From the NCBI GenBank assembly GCA_904420535.1, contig CAJFVQ010000013.1, positions 1-49,849 on the forward strand: a stretch of 49,849 bases of DNA. The letters run 5' to 3'. The first letter of the stretch is position 1, and every line of letters starts with the position of its first letter. The position numbers and the translations under genes are program-made. Source of the stretch: Candidatus Cryptoclostridium obscurum (GTDB lineage Bacteria > Bacillota > Dehalobacteriia > UBA7702). This document shows, piece by piece, positions 34,525 through 43,972 of this stretch. The notes under the pieces were generated by a model. It had not been told where the DNA came from. It made no database searches and saw only the letters and a list, made by a program, of their open reading frames with translations.

Positions 34525-35067
34525 TTAACATCTCTGTTCTTTTAAAGTATTGCTCAACTGTTTCAGTTGGTTGGCAATGGTGCCGTCGTAAACTTTATCG
34601 CCAACGGTTACCTGAACACCGCCGATCAACGACGGGTCAACCACTGCCTGAGCCTTGACGTTTTGCTTCACTAAAGCTGCAAATTTGTCTTCAATTTGGG
34701 AAATCTGCTTTGCCGAAAGAGGCACAGCGGATTTTACCACAGCCTGAACCACATTGGCAGCTTCTTCCATCAGGCTCTGATATATTTCGCACATTGCACC
34801 AAGGAATGCGGCGCGACCTTTGTCGACCACTAAGCAAACAAAGTTTAGAATCATGGGATCCATATCCTTGAGGACAGATTTCATAACCTCTTTTTTCTGG
34901 CGATTTTCAATGGACTGAATGGTCAGCATGGAAGCCAGTTCTTTACTTTCCTTGAGCAGTGCGGACAATTCGCTGAGGTTTTCGGCGAAAACCTCGGTTT
35001 TGCCTTGCTCTTCCCCAATGGCAAAGAGCGCTTTGGCATACCGTTTTGCTACTGTTTTATCCGTCAT
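34525..35067 (-). CDS. atpH: F1Fo ATP synthase delta subunit
   Basis: A 180-residue peripheral-stalk subunit (OSCP-like): N-terminal helical domain beginning VAKRYAKALFAIGEE and C-terminal IGGVQVTVGDKVYDGTI typical of delta. Overlaps atpF by 4 nt. Confidence 0.96.
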   Translation of the reverse strand: MTDKTVAKRYAKALFAIGEEQGKTEVFAENLSELSALLKESKELASMLTIQSIENRQKKEVMKSVLKDMDPMILNFVCLVVDKGRAAFLGAMCEIYQSLMEEAANVVQAVVKSAVPLSAKQISQIEDKFAALVKQNVKAQAVVDPSLIGGVQVTVGDKVYDGTIANQLKQLSNTLKEQRC

Positions 35068-35549
35068 TGCAATTCCCCTGCCTCTTGGATATATTTATCC
35101 ACCAATTGCTTATGGTCGGCATCTGTCAAAGAACGGTCAATGAGCTTAGAGGCGGCCAATAAAGCAAGCGTTGCGGCTTCGTTGCGGATTTCGCCCAAAA
35201 CTTTTTCCTTTTCATCTTGGATTTCGGCCTGGGCTTTATCCTTAATTTTCTGTGCTTCTGCTTTCGCTTCAGCAATGAATTCATTTTTCTGTGCTTCTGC
35301 GCTTTTTTCAGCACGGGCAATAATTTCCTGAGCGGTTTCCCGGGATTTTGCCAACTCAGCGGAGATTTCCGCCTTAATCGCTTCGGCTTCCGCTTTCAGG
35401 GCTTCCGCGCTTTCAATGTTGCCTTTGATCGTATCTTGTCTTTTTTTCATGGTTTTTGCCAACGGCTTGTACATAACAAAATACATGACAACAACGAGAA
35501 CAATAAAGTTCACGATTGCATAGGCAAAACTAAAAAAATCTAATTCCAC
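35064..35549 (-). CDS. atpF: F1Fo ATP synthase b subunit
   Basis: A 161-residue peripheral-stalk subunit: one N-terminal membrane helix (IVNFIVLVVVMYFVMY) followed by a long alanine-, glutamate- and lysine-rich coiled coil. Starts with GTG. A single b gene is present, so a b2 homodimer is expected. Confidence 0.96.
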   Translation of the reverse strand: MELDFFSFAYAIVNFIVLVVVMYFVMYKPLAKTMKKRQDTIKGNIESAEALKAEAEAIKAEISAELAKSRETAQEIIARAEKSAEAQKNEFIAEAKAEAQKIKDKAQAEIQDEKEKVLGEIRNEAATLALLAASKLIDRSLTDADHKQLVDKYIQEAGELQ

Positions 35550-35620
35550 TTAAATCTTACCCCCTCTCTCAAAGGTAGCTAATTTGCTCGGAGGTAACTA
35601 AACTCTGAGCGCCTTCGTTG

Positions 35621-35854
<234 letters not shown>

Positions 35855-35917
35855 TCAAAACAACAAAAAATAAATGATTATTTAATTATTATTAAATTGT
35901 AAATATTAAACTTTACT

Positions 35918-36655
35918 TTAATGGGCTTTGCTTGAAGCAGTGGAGATATAAATTGCTGCGAGCAAAGAAAAGACCAAAGCCTGAATCAGGCCGAAAAGCA
36001 CGCCGAGGATCTCCATAATAGCGGGAACGACCCACGGGCACAATAATGTTAATTGTTGCACAACAGTTTCTTCCCCAAATACGTTACCGTAAAGTCGAAG
36101 AGACAATGTCAACGGATGGACAATTTCTTCAATGATCAGGAAAGGTAACATCACGGCGATGGGCGAGATAAAATGTTTTAAATATCCAAAACCATTATAT
36201 CTTGCACCCGCAAAGTGTGTCACAAAGAACACGATCATCGCAAAACCGAGGGTTACACTGAAAACTGCCGTCGGTGCTTGTAAGTTAGAGAGTTCGCCAT
36301 TGTGAAGATTCAGTGGGAACAAACCAGAGTAATTGCATAATAGAATAAACATAAAGAAAGTTACGAGCAATGGCCCGAAACGTTTTACCTTATCTTCACC
36401 GATAATACCGCCGAAGAAATTCGTCAAACTGCCATAACACCATTCTGCAAAATTCTGGATTCCCTTGGGAACCATCGCTTTCTTTCGGGCAGCGATGATA
36501 CCGGCAATAATCATACCGGCCATGATAACCCAAAATACCACCATCCAGGTGGTGATCCCCGGTGTAAAAGAAAGGTCAAACCCCATAACGTTTTTCTCCC
36601 AGAGAGGTTCACCGCCAACGAGGTACCTTGTGTGATCCGAAGAAGCAATTTGCAT
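35918..36655 (-). CDS. atpB: F1Fo ATP synthase a subunit
   Basis: A 245-residue membrane subunit forming the ion half-channels against the c-ring. The essential arginine is in RLYGN near residue 190, and the final helix holds the GLIQALVFSLLAAIYI motif. I chose ATG at 36655 (TAATG overlap with the atpI-like stop, good GGGAG site) rather than 36667. Confidence 0.95.
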   Translation of the reverse strand: MQIASSDHTRYLVGGEPLWEKNVMGFDLSFTPGITTWMVVFWVIMAGMIIAGIIAARKKAMVPKGIQNFAEWCYGSLTNFFGGIIGEDKVKRFGPLLVTFFMFILLCNYSGLFPLNLHNGELSNLQAPTAVFSVTLGFAMIVFFVTHFAGARYNGFGYLKHFISPIAVMLPFLIIEEIVHPLTLSLRLYGNVFGEETVVQQLTLLCPWVVPAIMEILGVLFGLIQALVFSLLAAIYISTASSKAH

Positions 36656-36975
36656 TACTGCTCCCATTCATTATTCACCCCCTTACCAGTTTTTATATAT
36701 TTAACAATCAAAATTTTTTGCATGATCACCATCCCCGCTGCCGCTCCCAGCAGCAAAGGAAGACTCCTTGCCACCAACAGTAAGGCAAGGGCATCAATGA
36801 TAAAATGGATTGCATAACGGAACAAAACATTCCGTTTTAATTTCTTTAATCTGGTTAGGTTTTTCGGCGTGATTTGGTTCCAGCCTCCTACCAATAAACG
36901 GTGATTAAAGAAGGCGATCACTCCGCCGTATATTACTCCCAAGAGCGCCCATGAGGCAATGAGATACCATTCCAT
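36655..36975 (-). CDS. atpI: AtpI-like ATP synthase assembly protein
   Basis: A 106-residue protein with four hydrophobic segments, in the position of atpI (ATP synthase protein I) between atpZ-like and atpB. AtpI helps c-ring assembly or Mg2+ entry in other bacteria. Sequence similarity in this family is weak, so the call rests on size, topology and position. Confidence 0.75.
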   Translation of the reverse strand: MEWYLIASWALLGVIYGGVIAFFNHRLLVGGWNQITPKNLTRLKKLKRNVLFRYAIHFIIDALALLLVARSLPLLLGAAAGMVIMQKILIVKYIKTGKGVNNEWEQ

Positions 36976-36981
36976 CAGCAG

Positions 36982-37245
36982 TCACCGTCCTCTTTTTTCC
37001 TTTGCTTTGCGGTTTTCCTCCTCCACATCCTTGGCTACGGAGACTTGTTTAATCAAGTAGGCAAAGGACATTCCTAAAGCCACAAAGAGCAAAATAAGGC
37101 GAAAGACCGGGGCGATTCCAAGCTTATCATCCAGCCATCCTCCCAGCAACACGCTGAGAAGGTAAATGTTCAAACCCAAAGAGAGACCGAAAGTCGAGCC
37201 GATTCGGATAAAAGTGTACATGGAGGGTGTATCAAATTTTCCCAT
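36982..37245 (-). CDS. AtpZ/AtpI-family small membrane protein
   Basis: An 87-residue protein with two membrane helices, GLNIYLLSVLLGGWLDDKLG followed by FRLILLFVALGMSFAYLI, matching the AtpZ (ATPase gene 1) family. First gene of the atp operon. ATG at 37245 has AAGGTGG upstream; the longer frame from 37287 has no ribosome site. Confidence 0.8.
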   Translation of the reverse strand: MGKFDTPSMYTFIRIGSTFGLSLGLNIYLLSVLLGGWLDDKLGIAPVFRLILLFVALGMSFAYLIKQVSVAKDVEEENRKAKEKRGR

Positions 37246-37275
37246 CTTCTCCACCTTCTCTATAATCATGAAATC

Positions 37276-37305
37276 ATTATACTTCACATTATTTGTTCAA
37301 AACAA
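37276..37305 (-). promoter_or_regulatory. Promoter of the atp operon
   Basis: On the minus strand TTGTTT (37305-37300) and a consensus TATAAT (37281-37276) are 18 nt apart, about 30 bp before the first atp gene. mnaA upstream is thus a separate unit. Confidence 0.7.
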
Positions 37306-37345
37306 GTGTAATTTATTGTTATTCTAAAAAATTGTCACAATATTC

Positions 37346-38461
37346 TTAATTAATGTTGCTGTTTTCTACAAGAATGCGACAAATCTCCTCCGCAGCCTTA
37401 CCATCCCCGTAAGGATTCCGTGTTTGAGCCATGGTATCGTAGGCCGCTCGATTGGTTAAAAGTTCCTCCGCTAACCCCATGATTTTCGCCCGATCCGTCC
37501 CGGCAACTTTTACAGTACCAGCACTTACCGCTTCAGGCCGCTCCGTAGTATCACGCAAGACCAATACGGGTTTTCCCAAGGAGGGGGCTTCTTCCTGAAT
37601 GCCTCCGGAATCAGTCATCACGAAATATGCTTTGTTCATCAAAAGGGAAAAGGGATGGTAGTCCAAAGGCTCGATACAGTGTATGCCGGAAACTCCCCGA
37701 AAATGTTTGGCCGCGATTTCCCGCACCAAAGGATTCTTGTGAACGGGGAACACTACTTCCACATCGTCATGATTGACTTTGATCTCCTTCACTGCTGAAA
37801 AAATGGCGTCCATGGGAGCGCCCCAGTTTTCCCGACGATGGCAAGTGAGCAAAATAATTTTTTTTGACCAATCTACAGCATCGAGGCCAAGCCCATCCAG
37901 GTTGCACTCTTGTTTTACCGCCCAGAGTAAGGCATCAATGACCGTATTGCCAGTGACAAAGATCCGCTCTGGCGGAACACTTTCCTTTAAGAGATTCTCA
38001 CGATTTACTTCCGTGGGAGCAAAGTAATAATCGGCCAAAACATCGGTAATGCGTCGGTTCATCTCCTCCGGCCAGGGGGAGCGCTTGTCTCCCGTTCTGA
38101 GTCCCGCCTCCACATGCCCCACGACAACACCCTGATAAAAACCGGCCAAAGACGCCGCCATGGTAGTGGTGGTATCGCCGTGAACCAAAAGGAAATCGGG
38201 GTTAAAATCTTCCAATACGTCTTTCAAACCCAACAAAACATGGGAGGTAATGTCAAAAAGGGTCTGCCCCGCTTTCATAATATTTAAATCGTAATCCGGT
38301 ACGATCTCAAACAGATCCAAAACTTGATCCAACATTTCCCGATGCTGGGCCGTAACCGCCACGCCAACGGTGAACTCTTTCCTCTTTTTCAAGGCTTTGA
38401 CAAGAGGCGCCATCTTAATGGCTTCGGGTCGTGTGCCGAAAACCAACAGAACTCTTTTCAT
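37346..38461 (-). CDS. mnaA: UDP-N-acetylglucosamine 2-epimerase (non-hydrolysing)
   Basis: A 371-residue WecB/MnaA-type epimerase making UDP-ManNAc for teichoic acid linkage units or surface polysaccharide. Family motifs: GTRPEAIKMAPL, TAQHREMLDQVL, HGDTTTTMAASLA, GHVEAGLRTGD, TCHRRENWG, TDSGGIQEEAPSLGKPVLVLRDTTERPE. In Bacillus mnaA also lies just before the atp operon. Confidence 0.96.
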   Translation of the reverse strand: MKRVLLVFGTRPEAIKMAPLVKALKKRKEFTVGVAVTAQHREMLDQVLDLFEIVPDYDLNIMKAGQTLFDITSHVLLGLKDVLEDFNPDFLLVHGDTTTTMAASLAGFYQGVVVGHVEAGLRTGDKRSPWPEEMNRRITDVLADYYFAPTEVNRENLLKESVPPERIFVTGNTVIDALLWAVKQECNLDGLGLDAVDWSKKIILLTCHRRENWGAPMDAIFSAVKEIKVNHDDVEVVFPVHKNPLVREIAAKHFRGVSGIHCIEPLDYHPFSLLMNKAYFVMTDSGGIQEEAPSLGKPVLVLRDTTERPEAVSAGTVKVAGTDRAKIMGLAEELLTNRAAYDTMAQTRNPYGDGKAAEEICRILVENSNIN

Positions 38462-38537
38462 AAAATAACCTCATTTATTTTTGTTTCTCCAAAGAAAAGA
38501 AAGCCACAGCCGGGCTCTCATTTCGGAAACGGTTGCT

Positions 38538-38993
38538 TTATTTTTCTGCCTGCTCCATTTTGACCAATTCAATTCCCGCTTCTTCGGCAATGCGCACAGC
38601 AAAAGCATCGGGGTAATCCCCCTCATAAACAATACGCTTGATTCCCGAGGTAATGATGGCCTTCATACAGGTCACGCAGGGCTGATTTGTCACATATATG
38701 GTAGCGCCCTCCAGCGGGATACCGTAGCGGGCGGCAATATTGCAGATATTGGCTTCGGCGTGCTGTGCCCTACAGATTTCCTGCCGTTCTCCCGATGGGA
38801 TATTCATCTGCTGACGCAAGCACCCTGTTTCCTCGCAATGAGGCGTACCGGGCAGAGCGCCATTGTATCCCGTTCCTAAAATGCGATTATCGGGACTCAC
38901 TGCCACAGCGCCGACCTGGCGGCGCAAACAAGTAGAACGGGAAGCCGCAACTTTGGCCATATCCATAAAATAACGATCCCAGCTTTTTCTCAT
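38538..38993 (-). CDS. Deoxycytidylate (dCMP) deaminase family protein
   Basis: A 151-residue zinc deaminase of the ComEB/dCMP deaminase family. Zinc-site motifs HAEANIC and PCVTCMK are present, plus the GYNGALPGTPHC segment. It would convert dCMP to dUMP for dTTP synthesis. It lies 12 bp after rpiB on the same strand. Confidence 0.93.
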   Translation of the reverse strand: MRKSWDRYFMDMAKVAASRSTCLRRQVGAVAVSPDNRILGTGYNGALPGTPHCEETGCLRQQMNIPSGERQEICRAQHAEANICNIAARYGIPLEGATIYVTNQPCVTCMKAIITSGIKRIVYEGDYPDAFAVRIAEEAGIELVKMEQAEK

Positions 38994-39005
38994 GATCGAA
39001 CTCCT

Positions 39006-39452
39006 TTACCACCGTTCCTTATCCATAGAAGTGAGCATATCCACGCGATGTTGATGGCGACCGCCTGCAAACTCCGTGGTAAGGAAGTTTTCTACAATTT
39101 CCATCGCTAGGGCCTCGCCGATGATACGGGCGCCCATGGCCAAAATATTGGCGTTATTATGTTCGCGACAGAGCTTCGCGGAGAGGGGATCACCGCATAA
39201 AGCAGCACGAATCCCGGGGACTTTATTGGCCGCAATGCTGATGCCAATACCACTGCCACAAATCACAATGCCGCGAGATTCGGGATCAGCGGCAACTCTC
39301 TCACCGACTTTACGGCCGTAAACAGGATAATCTACACGATCTTCGGAGTAAGGCCCCAGATCTTCCACATCGCACCCCATAGATTGAACCTTAGCTAAAA
39401 CTTTGGACTTTAAAGCAACGCCTGCGTGATCCGAGCCTATATAGATTTTCAT
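39006..39452 (-). CDS. rpiB: Ribose-5-phosphate isomerase B
   Basis: A 148-residue RpiB/LacAB-family sugar isomerase: SDHAGVALK at the start, GSGIGISIAANKVPGIRAALC in the middle and EHNNANILAMGARIIG. It interconverts ribulose 5-phosphate and ribose 5-phosphate. The position between ywlE and downstream nucleotide and cell-wall genes matches ywlF in Bacillus. Confidence 0.95.
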   Translation of the reverse strand: MKIYIGSDHAGVALKSKVLAKVQSMGCDVEDLGPYSEDRVDYPVYGRKVGERVAADPESRGIVICGSGIGISIAANKVPGIRAALCGDPLSAKLCREHNNANILAMGARIIGEALAMEIVENFLTTEFAGGRHQHRVDMLTSMDKERW

Positions 39453-39575
39453 ATGATAACACCTTCATTCATTTGCCTATGCGTTTTAAAGCGGGAATAT
39501 GGTAGTATTCTACATTCATCGCGATTTCCCTCTGAAAAATCATAAAAATCCAGCGTAAAATCGCGTAAAAATATG

Positions 39576-40037
39576 TCATGATTTTTGAGTAAGGCTATGC
39601 AACATGGCATTGATATCCTGGGCCAACATGTCCCGCGTTTGCTGATACATCGCAAAACTGCCACAATAGGGGTCAGGAATATCTCGCCCCGAGCCGCTCA
39701 ATTCTCCCAAAGTATAAGTTTTATCCGCCAATTCCGGCCATTTCGTTATCAAATAGTCTTTATGGGCCGCTGTCATCACCACTAAAAGGTCTGCGACATC
39801 TCCCATTTCTCTGCGAAAGGCTTTGGAACGATGGGCACCCATATCAAGGCCTTTTTCCTTCAACACTTCACAGGCTTCCCGTGAAGCTTCACTGCCGTCA
39901 GCTGCCATCAATCCCGCGGAATCAAAACGAAACCCCTCTTGGGAAAAATCTTTTTCCGCAATCGACGCTCCAAGATAGGCAGCCATGGCACTGCGGCAAG
40001 TATTGCCGGTACACAAAAATAAAATTTTTTTCTTCAT
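39576..40037 (-). CDS. ywlE: Low-molecular-weight protein phosphatase, YwlE-like (protein-arginine phosphatase)
   Basis: A 153-residue phosphatase with the catalytic loop CTGNTCRS near residues 8-15 and the general-acid aspartate in IPDPYCG. The threonine in CTGNTCRS is the residue that gives Bacillus YwlE its phosphoarginine specificity, and its place between sua5 (ywlC) and rpiB (ywlF) matches. ATG at 40037 has GAGAGGTG upstream. No McsB kinase gene is in view. Confidence 0.85.
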   Translation of the reverse strand: MKKKILFLCTGNTCRSAMAAYLGASIAEKDFSQEGFRFDSAGLMAADGSEASREACEVLKEKGLDMGAHRSKAFRREMGDVADLLVVMTAAHKDYLITKWPELADKTYTLGELSGSGRDIPDPYCGSFAMYQQTRDMLAQDINAMLHSLTQKS

Positions 40038-40157
40038 CAACAACACCTCTCTGTTTTTTTCAAAATAATAACTCTTACATTGCAGCCGCACCCATCCATT
40101 TTTACGAGTTTAAAACGCTCTGCATCAGTTAACACAGGAAAAGAAAATCTGAGCGGA

Positions 40158-41228
40158 TCATTGTTTCTCAATCAACAACGGGCAGGAAGATGCTTTACGA
40201 ATCCGATTCATCAACGCTTCTCCCAATCCATCTTCGGAAAAGGATTCAATATAGATGGTCTCCATATCCAAAAGGTCACATTGACGTAGGGCATGGAAAA
40301 GATTGTGCGCCAGTGAATCCAAATCATCTTCTGCCCCCAATGCGATCCAGGTCACATCGGGACAGAACCGACGCCAACGGGCGATTTTTTCCGTCGAGGC
40401 AAGGATAGCGGTTTTCTCCTTTGACTCCAAAGCACGGAAAAAATCATCTTCCACATGGAGGGGCAGCATGATCATGGTTCCTTCCGGAGCGTAATGCGTG
40501 TATTTCATTCCCGGTGCTTTTGGACGCTCAATTTCTCTTCCAGAAGGATGGTGATACTCCTTCAACCGGGGCACAAAGGGTTTTAAATCATCGTAGGTGA
40601 TCTTCCCCGGCCGCAGAATTACGGGTTCCGGCCGACTCAAATCAATAATAGTGCTTTCCAAACCAATTTCTACGGCGCCGGCATCCAAAACCATGGGGAT
40701 ACGTCCTTGCAGATCATGATAGACGTGCTCTCCCCGGGTAGGACTGGGCTTCCCGGAACGGTTGGCACTGGGCGCCGCAAGAGGCAAGCCGCAGGTGTCG
40801 ATAAGATCCAAAGCCACACCATGGGCAGGCATACGCACGGCCACGGTATCAAGGCCGCCGGTGGTGGCCATTGGCACCTGATCGCTTTTGGGCAGAATCA
40901 TGGTTAAAGGTCCCGGCCAGAACTCAAAGGCCAGGCGGCGGCAAACCGAGGGAATTTCCTCCACCAAAGGTTCCAGCATGTCGATATAAGAAATATGCAC
41001 AATTAATGGATTATCCGAAGGACGGCCCTTGGCGCTATAGATTTTCGCAGCAGCTTCGGCGTCCAAGGCATTGCCCCCAAGGCCATAAACGGTTTCCGTA
41101 GGAAAAGCCACTAACTCACCGTCTCGCAACAAGGATGCGGCATCCTCTAGGGCCTTCCGATATTCTTTCATGGAGATCTCGTTGGTCTTGAGCCAACGGG
41201 TCTGACATGTTTTTTCCTTTTCACTCAT
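40158..41228 (-). CDS. Threonylcarbamoyl-AMP synthase (Sua5/YwlC)
   Basis: A 356-residue Sua5-type enzyme that makes threonylcarbamoyl-AMP for the t6A37 modification of ANN-decoding tRNAs. The YrdC domain occupies about the first 205 residues (ELVAFPTETVYGLGGNA, SAKGRPSDNPLIVH, SANRSGKPSPT). A C-terminal Sua5 domain follows after a linker. ATG at 41228 has TTGGAGG 6 nt upstream. Confidence 0.94.
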   Translation of the reverse strand: MSEKEKTCQTRWLKTNEISMKEYRKALEDAASLLRDGELVAFPTETVYGLGGNALDAEAAAKIYSAKGRPSDNPLIVHISYIDMLEPLVEEIPSVCRRLAFEFWPGPLTMILPKSDQVPMATTGGLDTVAVRMPAHGVALDLIDTCGLPLAAPSANRSGKPSPTRGEHVYHDLQGRIPMVLDAGAVEIGLESTIIDLSRPEPVILRPGKITYDDLKPFVPRLKEYHHPSGREIERPKAPGMKYTHYAPEGTMIMLPLHVEDDFFRALESKEKTAILASTEKIARWRRFCPDVTWIALGAEDDLDSLAHNLFHALRQCDLLDMETIYIESFSEDGLGEALMNRIRKASSCPLLIEKQ

Positions 41229-41240
41229 GAGATCCTCCAA

Positions 41241-41272
41241 TAACAAAAGAGAGCTGTATCAAAACAGCTCTC
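41241..41272 (-). terminator. Terminator after the cold-shock gene
   Basis: GAGAGCTGT (41249-41257) and ACAGCTCTC (41264-41272) form a perfect 9-bp stem with a 6-nt loop; on the minus strand TTTTGTTATT follows. Confidence 0.85.
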
Positions 41273-41299
41273 CTAATTTGCTATCAAATATTCATTCAC

Positions 41300-41494
41300 T
41301 CAGTTTTTGATAACATTGGCAGCCTGAAGACCGCGAGCACCCTCCACCACATCAAAAGTGACGGACTGTCCTTCTTCCAAGGTTTTAAAACCTTCGCCGG
41401 TAATTGCGGAAAAGTGGACGAAGATATCGCCTTCAGCGCTGTCGAGAAAGCCGTAGCCTTTCTCGGCATTGAACCATTTTACTTTGCCTTCCAT
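41300..41494 (-). CDS. Cold-shock protein (CspA family)
   Basis: A 64-residue single cold-shock domain with both RNA-binding motifs: KGYGFL (RNP1-like) and DIFVHFSAI (RNP2). It binds single-stranded RNA and DNA. Own promoter and terminator make it a single-gene unit with a leader of about 75 nt. Confidence 0.96.
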   Translation of the reverse strand: MEGKVKWFNAEKGYGFLDSAEGDIFVHFSAITGEGFKTLEEGQSVTFDVVEGARGLQAANVIKN

Positions 41495-41574
41495 AAAAAC
41501 CTCCTAAATATCTCCGCTGTCATCTGTTCAACAGCCATCTTGACTGCCTTACGTTCTTCGACACAGCAAAGCAT

Positions 41575-41603
41575 ATTATAGCACAGTTCCTTTGGGAAAG
41601 CAA
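41575..41603 (-). promoter_or_regulatory. Promoter of the cold-shock gene
   Basis: On the minus strand TTGCTT (41603-41598), 17 nt, then consensus TATAAT (41580-41575). It starts 4 bp after the end of the moxR-like gene. The leader of about 75 nt is long enough for the cold-regulated folding known for csp mRNAs. Confidence 0.8.
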
Positions 41604-41607
41604 AGCT

Positions 41608-42465
41608 TTATTTTATATTTTTCAGCCATTCCAAATCTTCCCTATATTTCAATAAAAAAGAATATGTGGCGGGAATCCTCTCATCCTTTAAATTTTCGAT
41701 TCCCAGAGAAACCAGAACTCTGGCCCAATCGATGGTTTCAGCAATGCTGGGTTTTTTTCGCAGGGATTTTCGGCGCAGATCCGCCACGAATTCCGCGATC
41801 GCCAAGGAGAGTCTTTCGCCAATGCCGGGGATCTTTGCCCGCAAAATCAAAGCTTCCCGCGCTTCATCAGGGTAATTAAGGTCATAATGAACGCAGCGTC
41901 GTTTCAATGCGTCGCTGAAATCTCGTGCGCCGTTGCTGGTAAGAATGACCAAGGGTTTCGTCTTAGCTTGTACCGTTCCCCACTCAGGGATGGTCACCGC
42001 GAAATCAGAAAGAGCCTCCAGCAAAAAACTCTCGAATTCCTCATCGCTTTTGTCAATTTCGTCAATAAGAAGCACTGTCCGACGTTCCGATAAAAAAGCT
42101 TTTAAAATAGGGCGTGCCAGCAAAAAGGGGGCGGAAAAGAGTTCTGCTTCCAGTGAATCCCAGGAACCTTGGGGACGACTTTCCAAAAACAAAAGCTGCT
42201 TTTGATAATTCCATTCATAAAGGGCATGGCGCTCATCCAAACCTTCATAACATTGGAGGCGGATCAACTCCATCCCCAAGCCATGGGCCAAACAACGGGC
42301 AAGATCGGTTTTGCCAACTCCCGCAGGTCCCTCCAGTAGCAAAGGCTTATGAAGAAAATCCGCCAAAGAAAGGATCAAAGCCAAGTCGTCTTCGGCAAAG
42401 TAATGCTCCGTGGCGAGAATCTCTTTGATTTTTGCTTCACTGATGCGTTTTTCTTCCGCTGTCAT
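41608..42465 (-). CDS. MoxR-family AAA+ ATPase (CoxD-like)
   Basis: A 285-residue AAA+ ATPase: Walker A GPAGVGKT near residue 44, Walker B LLIDEIDKSDEEFE, sensor LTSNGARDFSDALKRRC. It is transcribed divergently from a VWA protein of the CoxE type, 100 bp apart. MoxR-VWA pairs act as chaperones that activate or insert metal in partner enzymes, as for CoxD/CoxE with CO dehydrogenase. No obvious client gene is adjacent. Confidence 0.88.
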   Translation of the reverse strand: MTAEEKRISEAKIKEILATEHYFAEDDLALILSLADFLHKPLLLEGPAGVGKTDLARCLAHGLGMELIRLQCYEGLDERHALYEWNYQKQLLFLESRPQGSWDSLEAELFSAPFLLARPILKAFLSERRTVLLIDEIDKSDEEFESFLLEALSDFAVTIPEWGTVQAKTKPLVILTSNGARDFSDALKRRCVHYDLNYPDEAREALILRAKIPGIGERLSLAIAEFVADLRRKSLRKKPSIAETIDWARVLVSLGIENLKDERIPATYSFLLKYREDLEWLKNIK

Positions 42466-42565
42466 AAGCGCCCCCGTAGATTTTTTTCACAAATTATTAT
42501 ATCATATTCTGTAAAGAAAGAAAACCTTTCCAATATAAAATACGGAGCAAAGAAAGGAGAACATT

Positions 42566-43951
42566 ATGGAGGAAGCAATTCTTCGCTTTGGTCAGGCATT
42601 GCGCCGGGCAGGAATTCGCATTACCGTCAGTGAACTTCAAGACGCACTCCGCGCCGTGGATGAATTTGGTCTGGAGGATTCCCATCGCTTCCAATGTCTG
42701 CTGCGGGCGGTATTTGTAAAAGATCGAAGTGACAATATTATTTTTGATCGCGCTTTCCGTCTCTTCTTTCTCAAAAAGGATCCTAAGCCCGATTTTGCTG
42801 AAATATCGACACAAAATCGCTGTGACGGTGACAATGGCGACGGACCCAAAAGCACCGGTGGACCCAAAGGTACCGGTGGCATGAACCAAATGGCAAAAGA
42901 ATTTTATCAAGCGTTGACCCAAAAGGACGGAGCTGCTCTGTGGGAATTAACAGAGCAAGCATTGGATACCGCCGAAGAGTTGACAGATTCCGAACTTTCC
43001 ATAGATGAACAATTAGAACAGCTGAAAATCGCGCTTTCCTGGTATATGGTATCTTACGCAGCTGAAGTCAATCAAGACCAATCGGCCGTCAAAACCATGG
43101 AAGAAATGGAGCGTTACCTTCGCCACAGTTTGGAACGAAAGGCGGCGCTGGCTTCAGAGGAAGGCTTCGACTGCCTCATGAAACAAGCAAACCTCAAAAC
43201 CTGCGATTTGGCGGCCCTCAGCGAAGGACAAGTCAAGGAAATGGAGCGGCGCATCGAAAAATTGGGACGACATTTGGCTTCGCGCTATTCTTATCGGTTC
43301 AGGCCCGCAAAATATGGAATTCCTGATATGCGACGAATCATGGCGGAAACAGCAAAACGGGGAACGCCGCCAATGCCACTGCCACGACTCAATAAAGAAA
43401 AGAACCGCCCTTCTCTGGTGGTTTTATGCGATATTTCCGGTTCCATGTCGGTATACAGTACATTTCTCATGGAATTGGTCTACGCTATGCATAAACGTTT
43501 CCGAGATCTGCGCTCTTTTTTATTCATTGACGGCGTGGTGGAAGCCGACACCTCGTTGCGAAAAGGATCTGTTAGTGAAGCGGTGAAGGCTGCCATCACC
43601 AAGGCTTACGCTCCCAGAACCGGACGGACCGAGGGCCATTGTACCACTACAGGGCTTTCAGATTACGGCAAAGCCTTTGAAACTTTTTCTAAAAATTTTG
43701 GCCATGTTTTAACGGAGCAGACGACTTTAATCATTATGGGGGACGGTCGCAGCAACTGGTTCCCTCCTAAAAAAGAAGAATTGGCCGCCATTGCTCAAAA
43801 GGTAAAACGTGTATTTTGGCTGAATCCCGAACCCCGGGAACGCTGGAATACTGAAGACAGTGTCATAGGACTTTACGCTCCTTTCTGTGATGGCGTCTAT
43901 CAATGCCAAAATCTGGAACAGCTGACCGATGCCGTAAGGCATATCACTTAA
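42566..43951 (+). CDS. VWA-domain protein (CoxE-like)
   Basis: A 461-residue protein. An N-terminal helical region (1-80) is followed by a linker with repeated GGPKGTGG-type sequence, then a second helical region. A C-terminal von Willebrand A domain follows with the MIDAS motif DISGSMS near residue 292 and a downstream MGDGRSN. This is the CoxE family, usually paired with a MoxR ATPase, here divergent on the left. The client enzyme is unknown. AAAGGAG lies 6 nt before the ATG. Confidence 0.88.
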   Translation: MEEAILRFGQALRRAGIRITVSELQDALRAVDEFGLEDSHRFQCLLRAVFVKDRSDNIIFDRAFRLFFLKKDPKPDFAEISTQNRCDGDNGDGPKSTGGPKGTGGMNQMAKEFYQALTQKDGAALWELTEQALDTAEELTDSELSIDEQLEQLKIALSWYMVSYAAEVNQDQSAVKTMEEMERYLRHSLERKAALASEEGFDCLMKQANLKTCDLAALSEGQVKEMERRIEKLGRHLASRYSYRFRPAKYGIPDMRRIMAETAKRGTPPMPLPRLNKEKNRPSLVVLCDISGSMSVYSTFLMELVYAMHKRFRDLRSFLFIDGVVEADTSLRKGSVSEAVKAAITKAYAPRTGRTEGHCTTTGLSDYGKAFETFSKNFGHVLTEQTTLIIMGDGRSNWFPPKKEELAAIAQKVKRVFWLNPEPRERWNTEDSVIGLYAPFCDGVYQCQNLEQLTDAVRHIT

Positions 43952-43972
43952 AGGAAGGAAGGCAGATCACTT